Numbered from the stretch's first letter, positions 27,388 to 35,918 are shown. The stretch is 64,000 bases of DNA from Methylotuvimicrobium buryatense 5G (GCF_000341735.1 NZ_KB455576.1:1-64000); one strand, 5' to 3'. Numbers and translations: made by a program. The notes: generated by a model from the sequence alone, not told the origin.

Positions 27388-27771
27388 GTTACCTACCAGC
27401 CAAACTGCTTGGCGAAAAAAAAGCATAGTGCGGCGAAGCGAAATTCATCTTTTTTGGGGAAAGTGGAGTACCTTATTTGCATCTTCAAATTCAAAGGCAC
27501 CATTTTTTGTTTTGACCAGAGGCCAGTGAGGTTTTCGTCCCTCAAACATGTCCTGGATTTCCTCCATTTTAAAGGTATTCTTAAGTGTGGCGGCCCGATA
27601 ACATAAAACACAGGAACCGATAACATCCGTTTTTTGGGACCACATTAGCTGAGAATATCGGAGCACTCTGGCCCACATTAAATGAGAATTAGCCCAGATT
27701 AATTGAGAACAGCCCGATAACATCCGCCAGGAACCAAATTAATTGAGAACGACTAAAGTAACCAGTGCGTC
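27388..27771. other. Non-coding region after the recombinase
   Basis: No gene is convincing on either strand; the short ORFs lack family features. The distal part holds the four iterated units listed separately and three copies of a CCGATAACAT motif (27594, 27618, 27714), pointing to a mobile-element end. Confidence 0.5.
27636..27750. repeat. Four iterated ATTAAnTGAGAA-type units
   Basis: Units at 27636 (GGGACCACATTAGCTGAGAA), 27670 (GGCCCACATTAAATGAGAAT), 27691 (AGCCCAGATTAATTGAGAAC) and 27731 (GAACCAAATTAATTGAGAAC), spaced 34, 21 and 40 bp. CCGATAACATCCG is repeated at 27618 and 27714. They resemble the units at 18911-19071. They may be recombinase or transposase binding sites at the edge of a mobile unit. 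Confidence 0.65.
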
Positions 27772-28890
27772 TTAACTCTTCGACATTAATAGCAGCATCT
27801 TCCCGATTGATTGAAGACCTATCTCTTCCTCAAGCATCAATCCAGATTGCTCGAAAAGTGCCTGCCATTCAGTAAGCGTTCTTTCCCTGCCTCGGGTAGC
27901 CATGAACATCTGTATGTCGAAAGCAGCGATGGAAAAATCGGTCTTCAACTCCGGCATAACCAATTCCATCAGCACAATGCGGGCACCAGTGCCCGTACTG
28001 GCGATGGCCAAATTACGCAGTACTTTGATGCAATCCTCGTCATGCATACCATGCAGGATGGCGCTCAATAAGTAGATGTCTTTGTCGTCTTTGGCTGCGG
28101 GAACCGATTCAAGCATATTCCCAGCTTGGTAGGTTAATCGGGAAAGCAGGTCTGGCGATTCTTTGCCGGTCCAGTTTGTTGCTGCTGCTTGTATCACCTG
28201 ATTCCGGTCGAACACTAAAGCAGTGAGATGTGAATAACGCTTTAATATGGCCAAGGATTTACTTCCCTTCGAGCCGCCCACATCAATGATGCGATCAAAT
28301 CGTCCCCAATCGAAGTCGGTGGCAAAACTGTCACCCGTCAATGCCTCAACACAGTCCATGGCAGAGGCAAACAGCGCATCGAATTCGGCATGCTCATCCA
28401 TGTAGGAATAAAGCTCCCGTCCATGAGAAAGTTTGAATGGGACTTCCCCGCTGCGCACTCCCTGTTCAAACTGCTCATACCAAGGCCGGCTCATCTCAAC
28501 CGAGTTATGCATCAAGATCATTGCTCGGACGTTCTTCGGGTTGTCTTCTCGCAAATATGCAGAAAGCGCATTGTTTTTGAAGACCTGAGGAAACACTTCT
28601 TCAAATATCCCCAAAGCCGCCAGCATGCGCAGCAAACGGTAGATGGCGTCCGGTTGTGCAGAGGCGCGTGATGCGATGACTTCGACCGTAAGAGATTCAT
28701 CCCCCAGAATAGATGCAATATCCAGGCGTACGGCAATATGAAGCACTTGCGACTGCCAAAATGCCGAGCCTATCTGGATAAGCCTAAATGGTGCCGGCGT
28801 GACCTTGTTGGGAATGTTTTGCAGCCAAGCGGCAAACTTCATCAGTTTTGCAAAGCGACGAACCGCGCCGGAATTTTTTTGTAACGACAT
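27772..28890 (-). CDS. SAM-dependent O-methyltransferase
   Basis: Start at 28890 (MSLQKNSGAVRRF), preceded by AGGAG at seven bases; the ORF is open further upstream into the tetR gene. About 372 residues: an N-terminal dimerisation winged helix (IYRLLRMLAALGIFEEV) and a C-terminal Rossmann domain with IIDVGGSKGS as motif I. This is the pattern of acetylserotonin/CrtF-type small-molecule O-methyltransferases. It follows tetR in one operon. Possible roles are modification of a pigment, antibiotic or xenobiotic. Confidence 0.8.
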   Translation of the reverse strand: MSLQKNSGAVRRFAKLMKFAAWLQNIPNKVTPAPFRLIQIGSAFWQSQVLHIAVRLDIASILGDESLTVEVIASRASAQPDAIYRLLRMLAALGIFEEVFPQVFKNNALSAYLREDNPKNVRAMILMHNSVEMSRPWYEQFEQGVRSGEVPFKLSHGRELYSYMDEHAEFDALFASAMDCVEALTGDSFATDFDWGRFDRIIDVGGSKGSKSLAILKRYSHLTALVFDRNQVIQAAATNWTGKESPDLLSRLTYQAGNMLESVPAAKDDKDIYLLSAILHGMHDEDCIKVLRNLAIASTGTGARIVLMELVMPELKTDFSIAAFDIQMFMATRGRERTLTEWQALFEQSGLMLEEEIGLQSIGKMLLLMSKS

Positions 28891-28903
28891 CGCAAGTCTC
28901 CTG

Positions 28904-29539
28904 CTATTCAGTTTTTGTTGGCGCCAGGCCAGTAGCGAACAGGTGGCCATTGAATGCAGCCAGTTTTTCTAGGAATGCTGTGTCCATGGTTCGCCCCATC
29001 TGTTCCTCAAAAATATCTTTCAGCAGGATGGGCATCATTGCCAAACTGACGAATGCCATACGCACGATGTCAGGGTCCAATGAAGAACTTACTAGGCCGG
29101 CGGACTTCAAATCTTCGACCTTCCTGGCACCACGTGTGCGGCCGCGCTCCAATAGTTGTTGGATAAAACGCCGCCCAGGCCCTTGGTTAAGTGCTAGAAT
29201 TTTTATGATCAGTTTCGGAAATTCAGGGCGTTTGGACATCGTGTCATAGTACAGATGGAGGAAGTCCTTAAACCCAATGACGGAATCCAACATCTGTCCA
29301 TCCAGCACCTTAAGCAGCGGGTTCATGGTGTCGCAGATCATCTCCTCGTATAACCCCTCCTTGTTACCAAAGTAGTAACGGATCATCGAGATATTGGCGT
29401 CGGCCTTTTCTGCGATCTGACGGGTTGTGACTTTATGGTATTCGTCGGATAGAAAACTGTCGAGAGCTGCTTTGATCAACCGTTCGCGCACGGGATCGAG
29501 AGCAATCTCCTCAGGGGGGCTAATCATTACTTTCTCCAA
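28904..29539 (-). CDS. TetR-family transcriptional repressor
   Basis: A 211-residue protein with an N-terminal helix-turn-helix (VTTRQIAEKADANISMIRYY, about residues 38-57) and a TetR C-terminal ligand domain. It lies just upstream of the O-methyltransferase gene, separated by 13 bp, and probably regulates both. A perfect inverted repeat at 29596-29623 is a likely operator. Confidence 0.85.
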   Translation of the reverse strand: MEKVMISPPEEIALDPVRERLIKAALDSFLSDEYHKVTTRQIAEKADANISMIRYYFGNKEGLYEEMICDTMNPLLKVLDGQMLDSVIGFKDFLHLYYDTMSKRPEFPKLIIKILALNQGPGRRFIQQLLERGRTRGARKVEDLKSAGLVSSSLDPDIVRMAFVSLAMMPILLKDIFEEQMGRTMDTAFLEKLAAFNGHLFATGLAPTKTE

Positions 29540-29595
29540 TATCGGATTTAAAAAGATAGATTAGCAGTCTGCAAGTCGGTCCTGCTAGAAGTTTC

Positions 29596-29623
29596 GTCAA
29601 TCAAATCAGGTGGTTTGATTGAC
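29596..29623. promoter_or_regulatory. Probable TetR operator
   Basis: Perfect 10-bp arms GTCAATCAAA and TTTGATTGAC with an eight-base spacer, ending about 57 bp upstream of the tetR start. Size and position fit an autoregulatory TetR site. Confidence 0.6.
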
Positions 29624-29722
29624 CTTAAAATTCACTGTTCAGGAATGCGAATTAATTCTGAATCGGTCCAAGCACACAAATTTCAGCTTGTTCCGGTCAC
29701 GTCATTTTTTAGTTTGCAGTTA

Positions 29723-29750
29723 GTTCGACAAAACGATCATTTTGTCGAAC
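29723..29750. repeat. Perfect 28-bp palindrome with 11-6-11 layout
   Basis: Arms GTTCGACAAAA (29723-29733) and TTTTGTCGAAC (29740-29750) flank the spacer CGATCA. The 11-6-11 layout matches core sites of tyrosine recombinases (dif-like), though a repressor operator is equally possible. It lies 20 bp before the Tn5053-type terminal repeat. Confidence 0.5.
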
Positions 29751-29769
29751 ACCTGCAGCAAAGCCATTT

Positions 29770-29796
29770 TGTCATTTTCAGAAGACGACTGCACCA
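29770..29796 (+). repeat. Tn5053/Tn402-type terminal inverted repeat
   Basis: TGTCATTTTCAGAAGACGAC followed by TGCACCA is the terminal repeat of the Tn5053/Tn402 family (also the class 1 integron ends). About 70 bp inward the related block CAGTAGTCATCTGCACC is a second TniA-binding repeat. I see no matching inverted copy elsewhere in the window. Confidence 0.8.
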
Positions 29797-29869
29797 TTTC
29801 ATTGGCCTAGAGCCGCCTTGTGCACAGGACTATTGAGCACACATAAATCAGTAGTCATCTGCACCGTTC

Positions 29870-30091
29870 TTGTTTATGCTTAAAACTCCTCTGCACAAGA
29901 ATGAGATTTGGGCATGGATCTCGATACCCCCTCCCTTTGTTGAACGTGGTTTACTGACGCTGCCTGATGCTGCCTGGGAACTGGCCAATCGGCGAGCTCA
30001 TTTCATTGCGCCGCTTTTGCGCATCCAAAGAGTAGATGAGCCATATAGTCATTTGTTCCATTCTGCGCTTTGCGCCGTCCACGCAGGCTGA
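29870..30091 (+). pseudogene. tniA: Remnant of tniA transposase gene
   Basis: The stretch GLLTLPDAAWELANRRAHFI then APLLR resembles the N terminus of TniA of Tn5053/Tn402 (TLPDEAW-type motif). The reading frame ends after 73 residues, whereas full TniA has about 550. Together with the terminal repeat just upstream it marks a decayed Tn5053-family transposon. The remaining 29540-30135 sequence has no intact gene. Confidence 0.6.
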
Positions 30092-30135
30092 ATTTATTGC
30101 TCTGATCTTTTCTGACTGAGCGCCAGCCTACCACG

Positions 30136-30939
30136 CTATAGCTGCAACCTTGCCAGTCTGCGCAAACCTATCGTCGGTGACGTGCCAAAAATCTTGCGGT
30201 ATTCATGGCTGAAGTGAGCGGAATCGGTAAAGCCGGTAGCATGCGCCGCGGTCGTAAAGTTGTGCCCGCGTATGATCTCGCGTATCGCTTGGCGCATGCG
30301 GTTCCACCCTCGGTAACGCCGAAACGGCACGCCGATTTGCTGGCTAAACAAGTGCTGAAAGCGCGACGGCGATAAACCCACCTGAGCCGCCAGAGCGGCC
30401 ACGGAAGTCAGGTCGTCGCCGTGTTCGAACAAATAACCGACGATATGGGTCAGGCGTGGATCGATAACCTCGGCTTGGGCTCGCCGCTTGGAATAGCCCA
30501 GCAAATCCTGTAACGCGTCCGTTGTCCAGTCTGACTTGTAGCGGTCTTCGTACAAATTGCGCATGCAGTTTATTTCACCGCCGTTACCGACCAATGCGCC
30601 GTTAAGCGTCCGGCTGTTGTTGATCAGCGGCTTAAATACATCGGCACCGCCGACAACCGATTCGATATATAACACGGCAATCGGCTCGCCGCCGACATCC
30701 AATTCATGCAAAACGCCAGCCGGTATGATCGCAGTGCGGCACAACGACCAGTCGCCGCCGTGCAGACGTAACTGAAACTTGCCGTACAAGCCCGCCAAAA
30801 ACACCGGCGCACCGTGTTGGTGGCTGGCGTTGTAGTACAACGGCCCGGTAAAAAGGGTGCAATTGTCGCGGATGTCCCACAGCGCGTCCAATTCGCCATT
30901 TTCCGCAGCACGTTCGTACAAGCACGGTGGTTGCCTCAT
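30136..30939 (-). CDS. AraC-family transcriptional regulator
   Basis: A 267-residue protein: N-terminal cupin-like sensing domain and two C-terminal helix-turn-helix motifs (LAAQVGLSPSRFQHLFSQQI near 190 and FTDSAHFSHEYRKIFGTSP near 240). It is divergent from the membrane-protein gene at 31091, which it may control. The inducer cannot be predicted. Confidence 0.85.
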   Translation of the reverse strand: MRQPPCLYERAAENGELDALWDIRDNCTLFTGPLYYNASHQHGAPVFLAGLYGKFQLRLHGGDWSLCRTAIIPAGVLHELDVGGEPIAVLYIESVVGGADVFKPLINNSRTLNGALVGNGGEINCMRNLYEDRYKSDWTTDALQDLLGYSKRRAQAEVIDPRLTHIVGYLFEHGDDLTSVAALAAQVGLSPSRFQHLFSQQIGVPFRRYRGWNRMRQAIREIIRGHNFTTAAHATGFTDSAHFSHEYRKIFGTSPTIGLRRLARLQL

Positions 30940-31090
30940 CGCTTATACTCCTTTTTTCACAAGCTGTTCAGGTTTGAGGCAGTCTAGCCGAAAACCGCTC
31001 GGGCTGGCAATGCCAAGCCACGCTCGGCCGCTGGCTATGGCAAACCATTACATCAACGGGCATACGGCCCACCACTTGCAGAGGAAACCA

Positions 31091-31597
31091 ATGAAGCAAC
31101 AACCGACTATTTCCACGCCTAATCTGATTCTTCTCGGGTTCGCCGGGCTGTGTTTGGCCATCGCCCTGGCTATCGCCTGGGTGCTGGGCGTGACTTTGTT
31201 TTTTCCAGACGGCATGTTGGCCGGTCATTTGGCGGAGCGCGACGACGTCATCCGTGCGCATGTCGATTATCTGATGATGGCACAGTTTCTGTTCATCTTT
31301 TTCCTGCTGTTCCGGCAATATGCTATCGAGCCGCCGCTATGGCTGGTAGTGGCCTGCTGCTTCGGTGCGTTCTTCAATCCGCTAGCCTTCTTGATCAGGG
31401 GCCTCACTCCTAAAGCCGTTGAGGTAATGCCGGTCGAACCGCATTTTCCGCTACAGGCCTTGCTGAGTTTTTCACTGACAACGGTTGGGTTTCTGGGCGC
31501 AGTGCTGCTGGTGATCCGCGCCGTATGGCAATTACGTAGACAGCCGAATAACAGCAGTCAGAAAACCTCTAACCCGCCCATGCAGGGTTTCCGTTAA
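31091..31597 (+). CDS. Four-helix integral membrane protein
   Basis: Start at ATG 31091 with GAGGA at 31081; the ORF is open further upstream, but that part overlaps the divergent araC start. 168 residues with four hydrophobic segments (about 13-37, 56-75, 80-100 and 120-145). I do not recognise a family. Its position across from the AraC regulator suggests it is the regulated gene. Confidence 0.65.
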   Translation: MKQQPTISTPNLILLGFAGLCLAIALAIAWVLGVTLFFPDGMLAGHLAERDDVIRAHVDYLMMAQFLFIFFLLFRQYAIEPPLWLVVACCFGAFFNPLAFLIRGLTPKAVEVMPVEPHFPLQALLSFSLTTVGFLGAVLLVIRAVWQLRRQPNNSSQKTSNPPMQGFR

Positions 31598-31905
31598 AGC
31601 TCCAACCCCTATATGGACTCCTTCCAGCGTTTTAATCGCCACCACGCGCTTGTTCGGCCGGGTGGCGGCATCGAAGAATCGCCTGCGCATCGTTAAAATC
31701 ATTTTTTATTGTCCACCACGAAGTTTTTGACGTCATCTCTTTGATCGCCTGTCTATGGTGTTCTTCGGTTTTTATGTCACATATTATCTATTTTTAACCC
31801 TTTGCGAGTCTTACATTAAAGAACGGGTTAAGTGACACATTTTGACGGCTCAGCCGTTTTGTTGCACACTGTCACTTAATCGAACGTATAAGTGACAGGA
31901 GCAGT
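31598..31905. other. Intergenic region upstream of the resolvase
   Basis: No full gene. The part next to 31906 is a resolution-site-like array (listed separately). Between 31600 and 31700 the minus strand encodes a short stretch (ATRPNKRVVAIKTLEG) that could be a fragment of another gene, but it is too short to call. Confidence 0.4.
31826..31897. repeat. res-like site of the serine resolvase
   Basis: A 28-bp imperfectly spaced palindrome with arms TGTCACTTA (31870-31878) and TAAGTGACA (31889-31897) ends eight bases before the resolvase start, the usual size of a res subsite I. Further TTAAGTGACA (31828-31837) and a TGTCACAT block near 31776 look like accessory half-sites. Confidence 0.65.
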
Positions 31906-32520
31906 ATGTTAATTGGTTATATGCGGGTGTCGAAAGCGGATGGTTCTCAGACCTGTGACTTGCAGCGCGATGCGCTGTTGGCGACCGGCGTCGATCCCCG
32001 GCACCTTTATGAAGATCAGGCTTCCGGCAGACGCGATGATAGGCCCGGCTTGACGGCTTGCCTCAAGGCTTTGCGCGAAGGCGATACATTGCTGGTGTGG
32101 AAACTGGATCGACTGGGACGCGATCTGCGGCATTTGATCAATACGGTTCATGATCTGGCCGGGCGAGGTATCGGCCTCAAGGTGTTGACCGGGCATGGCG
32201 CCGCCATCGACACAACCACCGCTGCCGGCAAACTGGTATTCGGCATCTTTGCGGCCCTGTCCGAATTCGAGCGGGAACTGATCTCTGAGCGCACAGTGGC
32301 TGGACTGGCTTCGGCCCGCGCACGTGGCAGAAAGGGCGGACGGCCGTTCAAGATGACAGCCGCCAAGCTGCGGCTGGCCATGGCAGCCATGGGCCAGCCG
32401 GAGACGACCGTCGGGGCTCTCTGCAAGGAATTGGGTATTACCCGGCAGACGTTGTACCGACATGTTTCACCGAAAGGAGAACTGCGTCCAGATGGTGTGA
32501 AACTGTTATCTCATGGCTAA
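31906..32520 (+). CDS. Serine resolvase (TnpR/TniR type)
   Basis: A 204-residue resolvase. The N terminus IGYMRVSKADGSQ holds catalytic Ser near residue 9; LVWKLDRLGRDLRHLINTV and AALSEFERELISERT are core motifs; a C-terminal helix-turn-helix (LCKELGITRQTLYRHV) recognises res. Near-identical resolvases occur in Tn3-family and Tn402-family transposons. With the Tn5053-type repeat and tniA remnant upstream, tniR is the likelier origin. Confidence 0.88.
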   Translation: MLIGYMRVSKADGSQTCDLQRDALLATGVDPRHLYEDQASGRRDDRPGLTACLKALREGDTLLVWKLDRLGRDLRHLINTVHDLAGRGIGLKVLTGHGAAIDTTTAAGKLVFGIFAALSEFERELISERTVAGLASARARGRKGGRPFKMTAAKLRLAMAAMGQPETTVGALCKELGITRQTLYRHVSPKGELRPDGVKLLSHG

Positions 32521-32608
32521 AACCATCGAGGGGGACTTCCTTCACTGGCAGTCTCCTGTTACTATTGAGCAATTATTAGGCCATGGCATGGAGTGCGAGC
32601 GGCGAACT

Positions 32609-33073
32609 ATGGATTACGAACTTAGACCCGCGACATGCGATGATTACACCTACTGTTACCGCCTCACCAAAAGGAACATGCAGGATTTGTTCTGTAAACA
32701 CTGGGGAGGCTGGGTTCCAGCCGAGTTCTGTAAAGGATTCGTGGTTGAAAACATAGCCATGGTGATCATTGCCGGTAAACGAGCGGGCTACCTCAATATA
32801 ATAAGAGAATCCACCTTCATTTACATAGACAACATCCAGCTATCTCCCGCTTGGCAGAATCAAGGGATCGGCACCAGTCTTTTGAATCGTCTACTCGACA
32901 ATCATTCAAGAGTCAGCATTCGTCTGACAACCTTTGAAGACAATCCAGCCAAGCGGCTATATGAGCGAATGGGATTTGTCGTTTTGGAAAGAAATGGCAT
33001 GACCGTTAAAATGGAAAAAAAAGCCCAACAAGACGGTATACCGGAACCGCTAACACGGACTGGCGACCTTTAA
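32609..33073 (+). CDS. GNAT acetyltransferase, cassette copy 2
   Basis: Start MDYELRPATCDDYTYCYRL chosen by alignment with the other copy; in-frame starts exist upstream (32588 and 32513). 154 residues with IDNIQLSPAW, GIGTSLLNRLL and NPAKRLYERMGF. It clearly shares ancestry with the gene at 24893-25354 on the opposite strand. An attC-like site overlaps its 3' end. Confidence 0.8.
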   Translation: MDYELRPATCDDYTYCYRLTKRNMQDLFCKHWGGWVPAEFCKGFVVENIAMVIIAGKRAGYLNIIRESTFIYIDNIQLSPAWQNQGIGTSLLNRLLDNHSRVSIRLTTFEDNPAKRLYERMGFVVLERNGMTVKMEKKAQQDGIPEPLTRTGDL

Positions 33074-33081
33074 CGTTAGAT
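33023..33081 (+). repeat. attC-like site
   Basis: Opens with GCCCAACAAGACGG (33023) inside the GNAT gene and closes with ACGTTAGAT, a canonical GTTRRRY core (33075-33081). The 59-bp length fits; the inner dyad (GGTATACCGG ... CGGACTGGCGACC) is imperfect. Confidence 0.6.
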
Positions 33082-33102
33082 CAGTGAAGAAACAATTCTC
33101 TT

Positions 33103-34017
33103 ATGCGCCACTCAGTAGTTATTGCCGCCGCTTGGATGGCTGGTACGTTGATCTCGTTTTCCGCAATGGCCGTGGCGGTACGCGAGCTCTCAGCTGATTT
33201 TGGCACGTTCCAGCTTCTAGCCATCCGCAGCTTTATCGGTTTGCTAGTTATCTCGGCCATACTCACAAGAGTGGGCTGGACGCAGGTCTCAGTGCGGAAT
33301 ATAAAAACGCATTTTGCTCGTAACCTTGTTCACTTCGGTGGGCAGTTCGGTTGGTTCTATGCTATTGCCCTTATTCCACTGGCCGCGGTGTTTGCTATTG
33401 AGTTCACCGTGCCGCTTTGGACAATGATATTTGCGGCGCTTCTTCTGAATGAGAGCATCAGCGCGAGTCGGTTGCTAGCCATTGCCTTTGGCATAACCGG
33501 CGTCATCGTTGTCCTCCGCCCTGGTTGGTCAGTAGTGCATCCAGCCGCCTTTGTCATGCTGTCCGGCGCCTTTGCGTATGGTCTTTCTCATACGCTAACC
33601 AAAAAACTGGCCGAGCAGGACACGCCGCTATGCATCCTCTTTTACATGATGTTGATTCAACTTCCTCTGGGTCTAGTCCCTGCAGTCTTTAATTGGGTCA
33701 CTCCCGCAGCAGCGCAGTGGCCCTGGTTGATTGTGGTCGGCATTACGGGGCTCAGCGCGCACTACTGTATGGTGCGAGCTCTTTCCTTGGCAGATGCATC
33801 GGTGGTGGTGCCCTTGGATTTTCTCCGGTTGCCACTTATAGCGCTCGTCGGCTATGCACTTTACAGCGAACGCGTAGATGAGTTTTTGGTTTTGGGCGCT
33901 GGCTTGATAATGGCAGGCAACTTAATTAACCTGATTTGGGAGCAGAAGAGAAATCAGTCTTTTCAGCCCGTCCAGCAGGTAAGCACCAATTCTGACTCTA
34001 GGCCAATCCGGCGTTGA
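33103..34017 (+). CDS. EamA/DMT-family drug/metabolite transporter
   Basis: A 304-residue protein with ten hydrophobic segments and two EamA repeats; LLNESISASRLLAIAFGITG is the characteristic end of the first repeat and YSERVDEFLVLGAGLIMAG of the second. Substrate unknown. It directly follows an attC-like site, and its last codons run through GCGTTGAAC, a further core-like motif, so it is probably cassette-borne. Confidence 0.82.
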   Translation: MRHSVVIAAAWMAGTLISFSAMAVAVRELSADFGTFQLLAIRSFIGLLVISAILTRVGWTQVSVRNIKTHFARNLVHFGGQFGWFYAIALIPLAAVFAIEFTVPLWTMIFAALLLNESISASRLLAIAFGITGVIVVLRPGWSVVHPAAFVMLSGAFAYGLSHTLTKKLAEQDTPLCILFYMMLIQLPLGLVPAVFNWVTPAAAQWPWLIVVGITGLSAHYCMVRALSLADASVVVPLDFLRLPLIALVGYALYSERVDEFLVLGAGLIMAGNLINLIWEQKRNQSFQPVQQVSTNSDSRPIRR

Positions 34018-34029
34018 ACATTTCGGTAA

Positions 34030-34692
34030 ATGGCCAACATCTGCGTCATATTTGATTTGGATGGTACGCTCGTCGATAGCGAGGGACTGTGCAATCAAGC
34101 GTTTCTCGATCTGCTTCCGCAGTTGAACGAGACAGTGGCGTCATTGACCCAACGGTACCGGGGCAAAAAATTGGCTCAAATTCTTGCCGATCTTGAACGC
34201 CGTCTTTGTCAGGAATTGCCTGATGCTTTTGAACAACAGTATCGCCAACGTGTTGCAGAACTCTTTTCTCACGAGCTGAAACCGATACCCGGCGTTCCTG
34301 AAATGCTCGAAGGCATGAATTTCCCCAAGTGCATCGCCTCAAGTGGGCCGCCCTTGAAAATCCGTCAGGCGCTACAAGTCAGCGGCCTCGCACCTTATTT
34401 TGGCGATAACCTCTTCAGTTCGTATGAAGTGGGTTCCTGGAAGCCAGAGCCTGGGTTATTCCAATATGCCGCCAAGGCGATGGGCTTTCTGCCTGGCCAA
34501 TGCATAGTGATAGAAGATAGTGAAGTGGGGATTGAGGCTGCCGCAGCAGCCGGCATGAGAGCATTCCAGTATGTGCGAAATGGCGAAACTTCGCCGCGGC
34601 GAGCCGAAGACGTAGAGCTATTTGACGATATGTTGCAGCTGCCTCAATTGCTAACTCATACCCAACTTATTGATCCAAAGGACGCGGGGTGA
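34030..34692 (+). CDS. HAD-superfamily phosphatase (beta-phosphoglucomutase-like)
   Basis: A 220-residue enzyme. Motif I is FDLDGTLVDSE (nucleophile Asp9), motif II IASSG, motif III Lys in SWKPEPGLF, and motif IV VIEDSEVGIEAA. The cap insertion is of the C1 helical type. This subfamily dephosphorylates small sugar phosphates; the actual substrate is unknown. It is thirteen bases from the transporter and may be co-transcribed. Confidence 0.85.
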   Translation: MANICVIFDLDGTLVDSEGLCNQAFLDLLPQLNETVASLTQRYRGKKLAQILADLERRLCQELPDAFEQQYRQRVAELFSHELKPIPGVPEMLEGMNFPKCIASSGPPLKIRQALQVSGLAPYFGDNLFSSYEVGSWKPEPGLFQYAAKAMGFLPGQCIVIEDSEVGIEAAAAAGMRAFQYVRNGETSPRRAEDVELFDDMLQLPQLLTHTQLIDPKDAG

Positions 34693-35032
34693 TGGGGCTG
34701 CGTCGCGCATGGCGGCGTCATCTGAATTAGGTCCCATTTGCAAGCTAAATCAACATAAGATGGGCTGGATATTGCGAAACAAGGGATTAGGTCTATAGTC
34801 AATGGCATGGTGTCGCTTCTGCACTTGAGCGGGACACTGCATTGAGGGGTAGCCGCAGAATTCGGAAAATATTGTACGTTAAGACTGAATCTGTCAGATT
34901 GAACTTTAAGAATTTATGCGAGTTTTGTCAGAAAATACCGGAACATACCCTATTCTGACGTAATTTTCAGCCCATGCCTGACGTCTTGGTTAAGGTATAG
35001 CTCAGTCGGACACTTAGGGGAGAAAACCCAAA
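34693..35032. other. Intergenic region with the left end of the mer element
   Basis: No gene seen. 34846 starts the inverted repeat of the mer unit. The part from about 34886 to 35010 is non-coding and includes the probable merR promoter. AGGGGAG at 35016-35022 is the ribosome-binding site of merR. Confidence 0.5.
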
Positions 35033-35440
35033 ATGCCACCTTTGACCATCGGCAAACTTGCCAAACAAACCGAAGTTACCATCGAAACCATTCGTCACTA
35101 TCAACGTATTGGCTTACTGACGGAACCCGCGAAACCCGAAGGAGGTTATCGAGTTTATTCAGCTGATTCGATTACTCAACTCCGCTTCATCAAACGCGCT
35201 CAACAGGCAGGATTTACCTTGAAGGAAATTGCCACCTTGTTATCGCTTGACGGGGCGCATTGTGCCGATGTACGACGACACGCCGAGCAAAAATGCCAGC
35301 AGATCGATCAACAAATCAAGGATTTAAAGGCTCTCCATCAGGTATTGGAAACCCTGGTCAATGATTGTCAACAGACAGCTTCAACCGCGCGTTGCGCCAT
35401 TCTCGATGCGTTTTGCGATGATGCATCAATCAAATCCTGA
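35033..35440 (+). CDS. merR: MerR, mercury-responsive regulator
   Basis: A 135-residue MerR with N-terminal winged helix (IGKLAKQTEVTIETIRHYQR) and a dimerisation helix. Cys77, Cys112 and Cys121 have the same spacing (35 and 9) as the three Hg(II) ligands Cys82, Cys117 and Cys126 of Tn501 MerR, so it should sense Hg(II). Unlike most Gram-negative mer operons it is not divergent from merT but points the same way. Confidence 0.9.
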   Translation: MPPLTIGKLAKQTEVTIETIRHYQRIGLLTEPAKPEGGYRVYSADSITQLRFIKRAQQAGFTLKEIATLLSLDGAHCADVRRHAEQKCQQIDQQIKDLKALHQVLETLVNDCQQTASTARCAILDAFCDDASIKS

Positions 35441-35465
35441 TTGTAAATAAGTCACCATCGACCAC

Positions 35466-35496
35466 TTGACTCTGTTCTTAACAACAGGGTTTAAGC
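35466..35496 (+). promoter_or_regulatory. MerR-controlled promoter of merT
   Basis: -35 TTGACT and -10 TTAAGC are separated by 19 bp, the overlong spacer that MerR untwists. The spacer contains the dyad CTGTT-CTTAAC-AACAG. It lies 42 bp upstream of the merT start. Confidence 0.75.
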
Positions 35497-35537
35497 TTCT
35501 TGCCAGCATTGAACATTGTTTGGTTGAGGAGATTCGC

Positions 35538-35906
35538 ATGAATACAGACCCTGAAACACCCATTAACACCCCATCATGGTTAGGTATCGGCGCGCTCTTG
35601 GCCGCTATAGGGGCTTCGGCATGCTGTGTCGGACCCTTTTTACTTGTATCTTTAGGTATTGGCGGTGCATGGATGAGCACGTTGACGGGACTGGAACCGG
35701 TCCGTCCATTTTTCATCATCCTGACCCTGGTCTTTATGGCGTTAGGGTATCGAAAACTCTATCTAATGCCTCACCACTGTGAAGAAGGTGAAAACTGTGC
35801 CACATCCGACATTCAACGCCGACAACGCCTGATGTTTTGGTTGAGTTCCGCATTCATTTTGATACTGCTGGCCTTTCCCTGGTTAGCGCCTTTTTTCATG
35901 GCTTGA
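35538..35906 (+). CDS. merT: MerT, mercuric ion importer
   Basis: Start at ATG 35538 with GAGGA upstream; the ORF is open further back. 122 residues and three hydrophobic segments. The Cys pair in ASACCVGPF in the first helix and Cys pair HHCEEGENC in the loop are the MerT mercury-relay cysteines. It moves Hg(II) inward from MerP. Confidence 0.9.
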   Translation: MNTDPETPINTPSWLGIGALLAAIGASACCVGPFLLVSLGIGGAWMSTLTGLEPVRPFFIILTLVFMALGYRKLYLMPHHCEEGENCATSDIQRRQRLMFWLSSAFILILLAFPWLAPFFMA

Positions 35907-35918
35907 GAGGATTCCGAT

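Noticed and set aside
29723-29750. A dif site
   Set aside because: The 11-6-11 layout fits, but the arms do not match the usual XerC/XerD half-site sequences; kept only as a palindrome.
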